A stretch of 64,000 nucleotides of DNA. Source: Melitaea cinxia (taxonomy: Eukaryota > Arthropoda > Insecta > Lepidoptera > Nymphalidae). The notes under the pieces are model-generated. The model did no database searches and was not told the DNA's origin. It worked only from the letters and a program-made list of their open reading frames with translations. The stretch is taken from contig NC_059402.1 of assembly GCF_905220565.1 (NCBI RefSeq), forward strand, positions 9,177,501 through 9,241,500, in the 5' to 3' direction. Within the stretch, counting starts at the first letter, position 1. Every line of letters begins with the position of its first letter. This document shows, in pieces, positions 10,901 to 21,659 of the stretch. A program made the translations under genes and the position numbers.

Positions 10901-13514
10901 GCGCTGCCTCGACGTCACTCACCACCGAGGTGTGTAATAACAACACCTATATTTAATTCAGAATGTCTTCTGAGACATGTAGTTCCTCATGTGGACATAG
11001 TAGATTCTTTGTTCCGCCTTGACTTAGCATGTTTGATTAATAAAAAATATTAACATAGAAACAAAATAAATCAGACAATATACTCAACACATAAGTTTTT
11101 GAACTTCTTAGTAATAAATATTTAAAGCTTGACCATGTAATTAATATACCATTTCCACATTGTTGTGTGTATGCTCCATCCAAAAATAAGTCTTATGTAA
11201 ACAAACCCCTTACTGGAAGAAAAATACGCATTCCCTGTGTAATCACACAATGGCTACTAGATAATTATTGTAGCATTTGGTTAATCACATGAAGTACCAT
11301 TATTTTTGTAATTTTACGTCTATTTCATCATCAAACTAATATTTTTAGCAGAAAACTGAATTCGCTGTAACCTCAAACTTACAAGTGACATTTATCATTA
11401 CTCTGTCTTGTCTTTTGTTTTTAGGGCTGGGACGTTCTTTCATATCGATAAAAAGTCAAGGTCAATGATATTAAAAAAAAATTACAGCATATTAGCTCGA
11501 ACTTTTTATAAATCATAAAAAGTTTAAACGGCCACTAAAGTTAAATAGTGTCTTACTTAAAGTGATTGTGAGAGAGGCATTACTTCATTTTTTATCAATA
11601 ATACCGTCTTTATCTGTGGTAACATTTGCTTTAAATCTCATTGAAAATACTTTGTGTTGCATGCATATTATTTATAAGTTATTATATCGGTATTTTAAGT
11701 TTTTATTTATTTTTATTTATTTTTATTTATTCGGTTTATTATTTTTATTTATTTGCAAACTCACACTCACACTCTCTCACACGCGCACGCGCAAACACAC
11801 ACACACACATTATATTTTTTTTTTTTTTTTATTTAAATTTTAATATCCATAGGCTCTTGAGTGCCCATGCCTTTTTTTACTTAAATTTTAATTTTCAAGT
11901 ATTGAGGCGTATTATTTTCAACAGTGTTCGTAGTGAGTCCAAAACCGACCGTGAGATATATATATAATTATATAATAATAATAATTAGAATAATTATTAG
12001 AATTAAATTAAATAACAATAACTAGAATAATAGAATAATCACTTACGACTATGGTTGTTTTTTTTTTTTTTTTTTTTCTACATGCTCCATTAATTTTATA
12101 ATGCACTACATGCTTTATAATTAACATTGTGTGACTTACATTGTTAATTTACCGCATTGTCGACGGCCACTCTCATTTTTCTAAACCAGCGCCCGCCGCC
12201 AGTTTCGCGAGCACATCCTCAATAACATTCGCATCCCTATTATGGATCGCCATTTTGAGGCTGTGCTCGAGAATTTGCCTACGGTTAGCCTCCACCGCCC
12301 TTCTGACGAAGTAGCCAATTGCGTCGTCCTTGTCGTCGGTGTAATAGACACAGGTGTTAGTGTGTCTAGTCACCGCGACCACCGCGTGCGAGACACTATC
12401 ATGGATTCGAAGCCTCTCCGCCCTCGTCTGGATAACAATGACGTTTTCACTCGTCTGTCCCTGCGCCTCATGAATGGTCAGGATTTTCGACCCCTCCCCA
12501 GCTCCGTATCCCCGACCTATCAACGCCTTCTTCTCCTCTTGCGTGAAAGTCAGGTACAGGGTCCGGTCCTGTTCTGCTGGTATTCGTGAGTCGGTGAATC
12601 CTTCCATGCGCAACGAGTGGATGATCGGGCTCGAGCTGTAGATCCCGTCGTACACCTCACTGATGGCGAAAGCAACGTCTTTTGGGTTTCGATGCGTGCA
12701 GGACAGCTCGCATGAGATACCTACTGTCAGGTAAGGTCTGCTGTACCGCATCTCGAACAGGTTTTCCCTGTCAATGTACGGCAGCTGGTTTACGTCTCCG
12801 ATGAGGACCACCTCTTCTGCTGCCGATAGCCGGGCAGCCATGACTATGGCTCCAAAATGGTTCATAAGGGCTTCGTCTACCGTTAATCGGCTTATCTTAA
12901 CGCCCTCACGAAAACCATTTGCCAGTATGGACGCCATTGTGCGCACCTTCGTTTTGGCCTTATTGCCATAGCGGTGCGCCAACTTCTCTTTAAGATCTTT
13001 CGCTGCCTCGATCGTGGTTGTGACTACGACTTCGCCGTCCTCATCGAAGTTCCCGACTATGTGAGTTGTCTTGCCGCATCCGGGTACCCCGTTTGTCCAT
13101 CTCAGTTGCGGTAGCCTCCAAGCCCCGAAAGCGCCTTCGGCGTCCGGGTCACTCATGATGGTTTTAGCCATCCCGAGCACCCTATCACCCAGCATCACTC
13201 TCGTGCACTTGGCCACCACCACCAACGGGTCCAACACACATTATATTTGAAGTATACCTATAGTGTTAGTCATCCGTAAGGGAAGTATGTGAGTTAATAC
13301 AAGTGTCTTTGAGTGTCAACTTACTGGGAAGACTGGGTGATAAATTGTAACAAAGATTATAAGATTGTAATAAGTGTGTTTATTTAGGTACCGGCGCCGC
13401 AGCCCGCCCCCGCGGCGCCGCTCCCCGCCGCGCCGCCGCCGCTCGCGCTCGCGCTCCCCGCGCGCCGCCCCGCGCCGCCGCCGCTCCAGGTCCTCCTCCT
13501 CGTCCTCCCGGTAG
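7911..13514 (+). CDS. RNPS1: RNPS1, RNA-binding protein with serine-rich domain 1
   Basis: Six exons with matching phases: 7911-8018, 8273-8410, 8902-9045, 9348-9589, 10812-10929, 13388-13514 (TAG stop). The first exon starts with G then GCT CGG AAC, so the likely start is an ATG split AT|G across an upstream intron. That gives 292 aa against about 305 in human. The order is a Lys-rich start, a Ser tract (about 32-80), a charged linker, one RRM (about 147-224) with RNP2 IHIGRL and RNP1 GRGYAYVEF, and an Arg/Ser-rich tail. RNPS1 is known as a peripheral exon-junction-complex/ASAP subunit that links splicing to mRNA surveillance in the nucleus. Introns hold a deleted mariner, a SINE and a helicase-bearing retroelement. 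The upstream 5' UTR exon was not found. Identification is firm; the start is inferred. Confidence 0.93.
8530..8900 (-). pseudogene. internally deleted mariner-like transposase remnant
   Basis: Lies in an RNPS1 intron. On the minus strand, 8895-8750 encodes a mariner helix-turn-helix segment including KIKQLATLVGISETTILNIL and HEHLGM. After a junction, 8680-8590 encodes a C-terminal mariner-like segment (FDRSNKCIRVTREYIEK). The central catalytic part is missing. The junction contains a perfect 23-bp hairpin. The right edge comes very close to the splice acceptor of the exon at 8902. Terminal inverted repeats were not identified. Confidence 0.65.
8682..8741. repeat. perfect 23-bp inverted repeat (hairpin)
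   Basis: The arms 8682-8704 and 8719-8741 are exact reverse complements around a 14-nt spacer. The left arm begins 'aaaatgatttgtcttgggcg'. It sits where the two halves of the mariner remnant meet. Confidence 0.97.
10172..10302 (+). repeat. GATGAT-tailed repeat (family A), 3' fragment
   Basis: Contains only the 3' third: 'ctgcccagcgtgatgactat', 'ggcctatgtccagtagtgga' and the tail 'gtgatgatgatgg'. It lies inside an RNPS1 intron. Confidence 0.8.
10370..10560 (-). repeat. SINE related to the 31985-32470 element
   Basis: Shares the 'agtaagcaacttaatgcttg' and 'actgctgactg' blocks and the 'cacggagcagaaagaagg' block with the copies at 31985-32470 and 40555-40640. It lies in an RNPS1 intron. The tRNA-like end is largely lost here. 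Confidence 0.6.
10585..10735. repeat. G-rich dispersed fragment
   Basis: Contains 'gtcgtccattaattatgtga' followed by G-rich runs (aaagggggaggaa, gggagggagaggggg) and 'catcacgtgattaatggctg'. A shorter inverted relative with 'accccctctccccctaaatc' lies at 21865-21910. It looks like a degenerate mobile-element fragment; its family is not assigned. Confidence 0.4.
11803..11817. repeat. 15-bp target-site duplication, left copy
   Basis: 'acacacattatattt' here is repeated exactly at 13234-13248. The pair brackets the helicase-carrying retroelement and marks it as a target-primed insertion into the last RNPS1 intron. The left copy overlaps the end of an (AC)n microsatellite. Confidence 0.85.
11818..13233 (-). 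mobile_element. 5'-truncated non-LTR retrotransposon with viral-type helicase
   Basis: The insertion is bounded by a 15-bp target-site duplication and is oriented on the minus strand. From its 5' end it has an open helicase reading frame (13233 to 12173), a short 3' UTR, a 20-nt poly(A) tract (T run at 12058-12077), a further roughly 227 bp of AT-rich sequence, and a terminal poly(A) tract (T run from 11818). The 5' junction falls inside the reading frame, as expected of truncated LINE copies. Published work has described SF1 helicases of plus-strand RNA virus origin carried in ORF2 of lepidopteran TRAS-type LINEs; this copy fits that picture. No reverse transcriptase part is present. Confidence 0.78.
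12173..13233 (-). pseudogene. viral-type SF1 RNA helicase domain, open C-terminal fragment of LINE ORF2
   Basis: An uninterrupted frame of about 353 codons ends at a stop at 12173. Counting from the GTG at 13237, helicase motifs appear in order: motif I (P-loop) GVPGCGKT at about 50-57; motif II DEA at 121-123; motif III GDVNQ at 147-151; motif IV SCTHRNP at about 179-185; motif V TIHEAQGQT at about 254-262; motif VI HAVVAVTRHT at about 284-293. All the key residues expected for the alphavirus-like helicase superfamily are present. The apparent GTG start lies in the flanking target duplication and a TAA lies just upstream, so the copy has no native start. The base composition is much more GC-rich than the intron around it. 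Expression on its own is unlikely. It could also be read as a direct viral integration, but the poly(A) tract and duplication favour a LINE. Confidence 0.8.
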
Positions 13515-14488
13515 ACCTCACCCACCTCACACACCTAACACTAGCACAACATCCTGTTCATTCATTCCTATGTTGTCTAAAACAAAACTACAGTGACCTA
13601 GTTTACTTATAGGATGATACTTCTAATTACAAATACTTAAAGAACTTTCAGGATAGTAATTCATAAACAAGTACAAATATATTTAGATATACTTTCTTAA
13701 AATAAAATGTCTATATAATTATATTTTTATTATAACACTAGCACACTAAATAAACATTTCGATTTTATAACATAATTGTGTTTAACAAATCTTACAATTG
13801 ATTTCATTTCATCCTATAAGTATGGTATACTGCATTTTAGTTTATACATTTAAAGTAACAGAAAACAAAACAAGCAATCTCCAAACACAAAATTATGTCC
13901 CTGAGCATTTTCGGGATTTTTATTACCAATAAAATATAATTCTACTGCAATGAAAATGCAATAAACACAATACACTAAACATGAAACATTCCAGAGACTT
14001 CACATAGGTGAGTATAAATTCAATACCCATTAATATGAAATATAGTAAAGGCCTAGATAATAGGTAAGTATGATTTCATGATGTAATTACTATATAGGAA
14101 CTGTTGACTTAAAAATAATAAACAATTTCTGTTATAAAAGCTTGCAAAATGGAAACTGACTAGAGTGAGTGATCAGTGCAAATAAACTAGTAATAAATTG
14201 ACAAAAGTGCAGTGTTTTATGTATCTTATTCTGTAAAATTACCATTTTGTTAATAAACATCAAAAATTTACCTATTTTTTTTTTTATTTGGTTCTCAGAT
14301 CCAAAGATCCTGTATCCCATGTCAAGTGAAAGTGCTTTTTCTATATATAAGTAATGTCTTCAAACAAGTTTATGTGTTCTTAGTATGCGTTGTGTTATTA
14401 AAATAAATTTATGTTTAACACATTGTTTTATTACAAAAAGGAACAAAAACAGAACATCTTAATAAGAAATATTATAATTATTGATTTT
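13515..14488. other. convergent 3' flanks of RNPS1 and RAD17
   Basis: AT-rich sequence between the RNPS1 stop (13514) and the RAD17 stop (14489). It should hold both 3' UTRs; AATAAA-like motifs occur on the plus strand near 13700-13750. No other gene is seen. Confidence 0.5.
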
Positions 14489-17400
14489 TTAACTTCTAAT
14501 TATTTTAGTGTATGTTAAATAATCAGTAACCAACACTTTACCCTTGTATAAAAAGTTAGGTTCCAACATAGGTAGTTCATTGAGTGATCTGTAAAAATGA
14601 ATAAAAACAAATAAGCTCCCACTTAATAGATGATAAACAAATAATTAATACTTAAAAAATAAAACTTACGGATATTGTATTTTCATAGATTTTGGTCCTC
14701 TTACAGGATTCCATGCAGATACTGGTGATTTATTTGCTGTCATTAAACCTGCTATAGCCATGTATAAACCATATTCTTGACATATTTTTTCCTACAACAA
14801 TATTATTATTTCTTCAAAATTTCAATTTATCATATAGACCACTCAGATTAAAATACAAATTTATGTGAAATGATATTATTCAGCCTTCTGGGCATAGGCC
14901 TCTTATCCATATAACAGAAGGGTTGAAGTTTAGTCTACCATGCTACTCCACTGTGGGTTAATTTCACTACAACAAGTCACAGCTATCAGGTGTCTATGAT
15001 AACAACCGGATCCCAAAAGCCCTTCATGCTTGACAAGGAACAGTGGGAAGATCGACAAGCGCATACACTGAGATAAGAAAATAGAGAGAGAATATCTTCC
15101 CAAAGCAAGAATCTGAGTAAATCTCAAAAAGGGTAAATATTTATCATCAAAACTAAAGTTCTTACCCTCCATTCTGCTAACAAGCAGTCTCCTTCACTGA
15201 GAGCCGTAAGTGCTTTATCAACATCATTGATACATGAAAAATGTGGCAAATAATTTTCTTCTAGAAAGTTGATAAATGAAGATGGATGACTTAGGAACTG
15301 CTCTATAATATCTTTCGGAGCATGGCTTAAGATTTTATGACCATCAGGTGTTGTTATTTCTGGAAAACGAAACATCTCAAATATAAAATATTAAGTATGT
15401 ACTTTGTCAAAAACGTAATTTCGTAAAAATGACAAATCCGACTTTGTTCTACGACTGCGACGATATACAAAATACACTTTATAATTTTATAATATAAATA
15501 TATCTTTACCCTTAGGATTTAATACTCTTCCAACACCATGTAAAATGCTGACTGTTTGATCTTTTCCTAAGGACATGAATTTATTAGAAACTAACTTCTT
15601 TTTCTTACTTGTTTTTTGTTTTACTTCTTTTTCATTAATTATACTAGTTTCTAAACTAAATTGGGAACCTGTAAAATTATTATTAATTTTACTTTAACAA
15701 AGGCTATTTTAAACTTTGTAATACCTGTAATATAAAGTTAACAAATACTAATCTTTTTAATAACTGTTGAAAGTTTGATGCAGAGTTTATGTATAGAAAT
15801 AAATAAATTTGGAGTGTCATTACCGCTTTTTACTAAATTCATATGTATTTTTACACAGTACATATACCAAAATAATATATTTTACAATTTTTGTGTCTGT
15901 CTGTTTGTTCCGACTAATCTCTGAAACGGCTGGACCGATTTTGACGAGACTTTCACATGCAGATAGCTGATGTAATAAGGAGTAACTTAACTACTTTTAT
16001 TATAGATTTTTTTCTCTGCAAACTGAACAATAACTATTTTGTTAAATTCCACACGGATGAAGTCGCGGGCACAGAGCTAGTACTTGATATATTAATATAT
16101 AAAATAACCTTTTAAAGATGCAAAATGAAGATTTAAGATAGCTGATCTTATATCACCACCAGATGAATTAACAACTGACTCAATTACATCTGCTGTTGGA
16201 ATGTTGTATGTGGAAGTATACTTTTTACTGATTATATCTACTGCTCTTTTAAGAGCTGCTTTTAACCCTGTTACTGATACACTATTGAACCTGAAAAAGT
16301 TGAGCATTTTAAATTGTACAAGTATTGCAGTTTCCTTTCTACACATATCTGCGTAAATATTTTGATACTATATAATCGAATATATAAAATTCTCGTGTCG
16401 CGGTGTTTGTAGTTAAACTCCTCCGAAACGGCTTGACCGATTCTCATGAAATTTTGTGTGCATATTGGGTAGGTCTGAGAATCGAACATCTATTTTTCAT
16501 CCCCCTAAATGTTAAGGGTAGTCCACAACAATTTTTTTTAAAATATATTTTAATAATTCATTTTATTTTATTATGATTTAGCATCAAAAAATACATATAT
16601 CCCTATATTTTCATAATATATATGGCAAAACAACGTTTGCTGGGTCAGCTGTTAGTCAGCAGTTATGTTATAAAATAAGGAAAATTACAGTAGATTAAGA
16701 ACCGTCAAATTATCTAAGCTCAAAATTTGACCGTTTATCGACATAATTTCGTTAAAAAAAAAAAATAACCCTATCTAACTTCAAAATTATGGTTTATAAT
16801 CTAAGGCCTAGCCAAAATTGTTTTGTCTGGCTTTTTATAGTATACTAAAGACTGAATCAGCAGTACAAGTCTTATTCTATACAGATGTTTTGCTATACCA
16901 TAACAATATATATAGTAAAACAAGATACTTTAATGGTATTGACCTGTCACCATTAACTAGAAATGTCGCCCGCGACATGATGTATAAATTATAACCACAT
17001 ATACACAAAGACTAAATAAATTGAATTATAACACATTATTACTACTTAAAAACCTCATGCACACTTAATAAAAATGTTAACAATGGAATAATTAAGTTCA
17101 TTATAATTTTTATACATACTTACATTATGTGATGAATGTTAAATTGCTCTTTTAAACTTGCAGTGAACAAATGATAGGCTGTATTTTTGTTGTCTGTGTG
17201 AGTCTCGGAACAAATAAAAACTATGGGAGATTTAGCTCGATGTTTATATTGCCTAAAAATAGTATTTATTTAGCAAAGATGCAATAGAATTGAAGGTTTA
17301 AAAATTAAAATTAAATAAAAAACCATATATGCTGTGTGGTTACGGCATCAAAGAATATAGCCACCCCCTCTCTTCCCATGGGTGTCGTAAGAGGCGACTA

Positions 17401-18519
17401 AGGGATAACACAGCTCCACTACTACCTTGGAACTTAAAAAGTCGACCGATGGCGGGATAACCATCCAACTACTGGCTTTGAAATACACAGGCCGAAGACG
17501 GGCGTCGTCTTCGGTGCGACAAAGCCAGCCCTGTGGTCACCAACCCGCCTGCGTGGTGATTATGGGCAAAACACATGAGTGTGGAAGCTACTTGTGGAGG
17601 CCTATGTCCAGTAGTGGACTGCGAAATGCTGCTGCGATGATGATGATACTGTGATGAAAAAAACATACAAATAATAATTTAATGTACATTATTTATTTAT
17701 ATGGACTTACTGCAAGACATCTGTAAACTCTGTCGGTGATCTTATAAAAGTATTAGGGAAATCCTCTACAAGTACCAATTTACAGCTATTATTGTCTAAG
17801 AGTGATGTAAAATTTGCTGAATTTATTATAAATTCTAAAAATTTTTTGGACTGGGATTCCTTAATTTCATAATCACCTGAAAAGAATATTTCTTATTAAT
17901 TGATAGTCTGTTTATTGGTAGATTCAATAAGTATATTTAAGCTGTAATAATCTACTAATAAATATATTACCAAACTCTGAAGGATATTCAATATCAAGTG
18001 GTGTAATCCATTCTGTGATCTTTATGTTGTACTTAGAAGCTAATGCCCGCACGGTTGCAGTTTTTCCACTACCTACTGGACCTGATATCAACAGCATGTC
18101 ATTGTTACTGTTAATACAAGCTGTTTTCATCCACTCTTCAACTTCTTGAACTTTTTTGTTATGAACAGCCACATGCTCAATATTTACAGGATCAAAGTTT
18201 TTCATCCAGTTTTTATCATTAATATTGCATATCGGATTTTCATTAGGTGCTTTCGAAGGTTTCTAGCAATTGGTAAATATATAAAATTAATATAAGGAAT
18301 AGCAATTACGTAGTATAATAATACAATTAAGAGCTAAATACCTTAAAGATTGGATTTTTGTTCCTCATATCATTGTTTTTACTCTTTTTAGGAGATGAGC
18401 TCTCATTGAAATCAAAGAGAGGCTTAAACCACTTCTTTTCCTGTTTAAAAAAAGTGTTTTAATAGGATATCGACAAGTCAATTTTTTTTATAAAATAACA
18501 ATTACCTCACCTTTTGCAT
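14489..18519 (-). CDS. RAD17: RAD17, checkpoint clamp loader subunit
   Basis: Ten coding exons, all phase-consistent, in transcript order: 18511-18519, 18342-18440, 17971-18262, 17711-17876, 17124-17252, 16109-16290, 15510-15668, 15166-15359, 14670-14791, 14489-14588. The product is 483 aa, shorter than human RAD17 because both ends are reduced. AAA+ features: Walker A GPVGSGKT at about 97-104 and Walker B KLVLVED at about 166-172, followed by a conserved lid-like region (SSGGDIRSAILNL). RAD17 with RFC2-5 is known to load the 9-1-1 clamp at damaged DNA and so activate ATR signalling. The start was chosen because ATG CAA AAG is followed by a good GTGAGG donor in phase with the next exon. Introns carry family A, B and RTE-like repeats. 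Identification is strong; the 9-nt first coding exon is inferred. Confidence 0.92.
14879..15110 (-). repeat. tRNA-like SINE (family B), degenerate
   Basis: In a RAD17 intron. Reverse-oriented body with 'ctgggcataggcctctt', 'tatcaggtgtctatgataac' and a weak tail. The tRNA-like head is not clear. Confidence 0.5.
15830..16085 (-). repeat. RTE-like 3' end in RAD17 intron
   Basis: Contains 'cagtacatataccaaaataa', 'ctctgaaacggctggaccga' and 'ggatgaagtcgcgggcacag', reading out on the minus strand. Relatives lie at 54640-54925, 50226-50435, 23716-23970 and 61072-61345. Confidence 0.7.
16372..16660 (+). repeat. degenerate RTE-like repeat in RAD17 intron
   Basis: Contains 'ctcctccgaaacggcttgac', 'catattgggtaggtctgaga' and a terminal 'caacgtttgctgggtcagct'. 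A related terminal block is seen near 3702. Confidence 0.5.
17331..17648 (+). repeat. GATGAT-tailed repeat (family A), copy in RAD17 intron
   Basis: Starts 'gctgtgtggttacggcatca' and ends 'tgctgcgatgatgatga'. The reading frames on both strands within it are repeat artefacts. Confidence 0.85.
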
Positions 18520-18886
18520 ATTAAAATACCTTGATTATAACGAGAAACTCTTAAGATAACAAACTTAAAATCAAAATCATATGTATTTTGTTGTGACAGA
18601 TACCTGCTTTTTTCATGTCTCCCTTGAAAAAATGGCAAACGTATTATACCGTACAGCTTAGATAATTGACGTAAACGTAATAGAAAATTCTGCTAATTAC
18701 AAAATTTGTAATATTTGAATATAAATTATTTGAAACAAGGTCGCAAGATGCCATAAATATCGTCTTATTAAAATATTTTAACAACCCTTCAATTCCAGAT
18801 AAGAGTGAATATTAAACGTACAATTATACTTTCTGTAAGTATTACTATGCTCTGTGAATTATACTCGTTTTATGGTTTGATACTTG
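18520..18886 (-). promoter_or_regulatory. RAD17 5' UTR and promoter region (inferred)
   Basis: Upstream of the predicted RAD17 start. A minus-strand ATG at 18616-18614 opens a 21-codon frame that stops at 18551. If transcription starts upstream of it, this would be a short upstream ORF before the RAD17 ATG at 18519. No TATA box or CpG cluster was recognised. Confidence 0.35.
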
Positions 18887-20458
18887 TGTAACGACATCTA
18901 TCTCGCGACATACAAACTAGATTATATTATATTCGACTTGGGGTTCCGGTCTGCGCTCTTCATAAATGTCCCTGTGGCAGTGATGTTGACAAGCTTGGAC
19001 ATCACGGATTGTCATGCCAAAAAATGCAGGTCGCTTATCGAGATATGCCGCACTTAACGATATCATATGCCGGTCCCTTGCCACCGTCAACGTGCCAAGT
19101 CTACTTGAACCGACTGGTAATGCAAGAGACGATGACAAGAGACTTGACGGTATAAATTTGATTCCATGGAAGATGGGCCAGGTGCTGGTATGGGATACAA
19201 CCTTTTTAGACACGCTGGCCCCTTCCCATCTACATGGAACCAACAACAGAGCTGGTGCGGCTGTGAAGCGGCTGAAAAAACTGAAGCATGCTAATACAAG
19301 GGCTAGCTTCTAGGCTCTGAATATGATTTTAGTCCCATTCGGTATCGAGACCCTTGGTCCGTGGGGTCCTAACGCTATAAGGCTTTTTAAAGAAATAGCA
19401 AAAACTTTATTCGACATCACAAGATACCGAAGAGCTAGCAGCTACCTCGGACAAAGAATTAGTCTAGCTATTCAAAGGGGGAACGCTACCAGTATTTTTG
19501 GAACCTTGCCTAATGGAACTCCTTTTGATAATATATTTTAGTTATTATATTATATATAACACATACTACTACATATTACTATTATAACTACATTATATTC
19601 TTACTAACTTAGTTGTAAATTTTAAATGTGACTAACAAGTGGACTGTGTCTCAAATAAAGAAATTAATATTTCATTAAAAAAAACTAGAGAAAGTTGACG
19701 TATCTTACTTACATCGTGATATCAAAGTTATCAGAGCCATTGAATATATATATATAAGAAGCCGACTACAATCGTCGGGGCAGTAGTCCACCAGACATCA
19801 ACATCCGTCTGGTTGGAGGATCCTCCCTTTTCAATGGAGGATTAGTGACTTCACACCCTGTTCCTCGCAACTCCCCAAACTAGTGACCCCGACGTGATTC
19901 TTCACACCTAAAAACTGGTGACTGCGAGTATGAACATCAGCGCAACCTTCATCGTCTTCATCACTTCCTCAAGCTTTCGAGAAGCGAGTCATACAGCCAG
20001 CCAGCATCTACGGCTAGTACGGGTATCCTGACGGCCAGCATGCAGCGGAAGCGCATTCCTGGTCATCACCCGCAGCCTTCTCAGCGACCTTGGCATAGTA
20101 CACTGCACTTCAGCCGGTCAGCAAACAGAGACGTGCTTTGCTCCTGGTCGACGCAGCAGCAGCCACTACGCAGCACTACACCACTCCGATTCACTAGAGC
20201 ATTGGCAGCATCACTCCGACTCACTGGGGTATCCCCGCTGACAGATCCGACTCACCTTTAAATATTCGGTATCTGGTTTCAACACACTGGAACATTCCAC
20301 TTGCTCGGCAAGCATTACAAGATGGACGACTCAACCTGCTATCGACCTCCGGCCCCGGAGGGAAGTGATGTAGCGACATTTGTCTTGCGACATACAAACT
20401 AGAGAAAACTGACGTATCTTACATCGCGATATCAAAGTTATCAGAGCGATTGAATACA
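18887..20458 (+). mobile_element. TRIM-like miniature LTR retrotransposon, 5' LTR split
   Basis: A direct repeat of about 90 bp bounds a non-coding interior of about 620 bp. The 3' repeat is 20369-20458, starting 'tgtagcgac' and ending 'gaataca' (TG...CA). The 5' repeat begins at 18887 ('tgtaacgac'), is interrupted at about 18921 and resumes at about 19682 to 19748. A purine-rich tract 'ggagggaagtga' (20357-20368) sits directly before the 3' repeat, as a polypurine tract should. The interior has no meaningful frame. A second, diverged interior fragment lies at 22389-22545. No flanking target duplication was found. Confidence 0.6.
18922..19681 (+). mobile_element. 5'-truncated retroelement with C-terminal nuclease-like domain
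   Basis: Inserted in the 5' LTR of the TRIM-like element, with an 8-bp duplication 'aaactaga' at 18914-18921 and 19682-19689. Two adjacent frames (19014-19313 and 19323-19541) together encode a domain with RLDGINLIPW, LVWDTTFLDTLAPSH and YLGQRISLAIQRGNA. This domain is often seen at the C end of reverse-transcriptase polyproteins and may be a PD-(D/E)XK-type nuclease (inference). One stop separates the frames. The 3' end has an AATAAA motif and a poly(A) run. Confidence 0.6.
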
Positions 20459-21040
20459 GGATGACTGGCGAATTACTATCAATATTTGAGGACGTGTTAT
20501 TTGAGGATCATATATGACGAAAAAAAATTACATATAAAATAAATATTCATAAACTTCTAAGTAAAGTTAACCAACAGTTATCTCGCTAATTACGCGTCGT
20601 CTGGACGCCCTAGCTGCGCAGTCGTCACAAAGCAGGTGTGTAGGTATACATTTAGCTATCGCGCGGTCGTTTACCTACGTCCAAACACCGCCAAGTGTTA
20701 ACAGGGTAGTAGGCTACTTTTGATAAACCAGTATGATCCAATCCCCCTTCATACTTTAATTTTAGCTTAGGACAGGCAAAAATACCAAAATAAGATTAGG
20801 CCGACCCCTTCCCCTTGATAAATATTCCCCTTGATAATTTGATAAATATTAATTTATTACGTATGAATCTAAACGAAAAAATGAATACACGTTTGGTTTG
20901 TTTCAATGTTTATTTTTATTTGTACTTTAGGTAGGTACTAATAATTTTTATTTTTTGGTAGTAATAAACTTTGGTTTTAATTATGATCTTTACCGACATA
21001 AGATTTTCAGTACAGAGGCTTAACAAAAAAAATAAATAAT
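20459..21040. other. intergenic, no gene seen
   Basis: Mixed sequence with a moderately GC-rich patch at 20590-20690 and a short direct duplication, 'ccccttgataaatatt' and a near copy, at about 20812-20850. No coding region is supported. Confidence 0.35.
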
Positions 21041-21042
21041 AA

Positions 21043-21628
21043 TTGTGTTTGCTCGCAAACGAAAAAAAACCGACTTCAATTACATCGACGAGTGATACAA
21101 CGTAGATCGACGAAAAAATAGTCAAGTAACTGCGCGTTATCAAAGATTACTCAAAAAGTAGTTATCAGATCTCAAATCTCATATTATATGTGAATGATTA
21201 TATGAAAATGATCTCAAATTTATATGTGACCACATAACAAACATCAGCTTTCGATTAAATTAAAAATTATTAAAATCGGTACACCCAGTAAAAAGTTATT
21301 GCGGATTTTCAAGAGTTTCCCTCGATTCCTCTGGGATCCCATCATCAGATCCTGGTTTCCTTATCATGGTACTAAACTTGGGATATCTACTTTCCAACAA
21401 AAAAAGAATTATCAAAATCGGTACATCCAGTAGAAAGTTATGCGGTATAATACAACGTAGGTCGACGAAAATCGCGTCAAGTAAAAACGCATTATTAGAT
21501 ATAGCTCAAAAAGTAGTTGTTAGATCTCAAATAAATTTAAATGGGACCAATTGGCACACACCACCTTTCGATTAAAAGAAAATTTGTCGAAATCGCCCCA
21601 CCCAGTCAAAAGTTCTGATGTAACATAC

Positions 21629-21659
<31 letters not shown>

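Noticed and set aside
11641..11967. Open frame rich in Phe/Tyr/Ile across 11641-11967
   Set aside because: It is made of T-rich low-complexity and (AC)n sequence and crosses the retroelement junction.
12242..12971. Plus-strand frames opposite the helicase
   Set aside because: They are shadows of the minus-strand helicase frame, which has the motifs.
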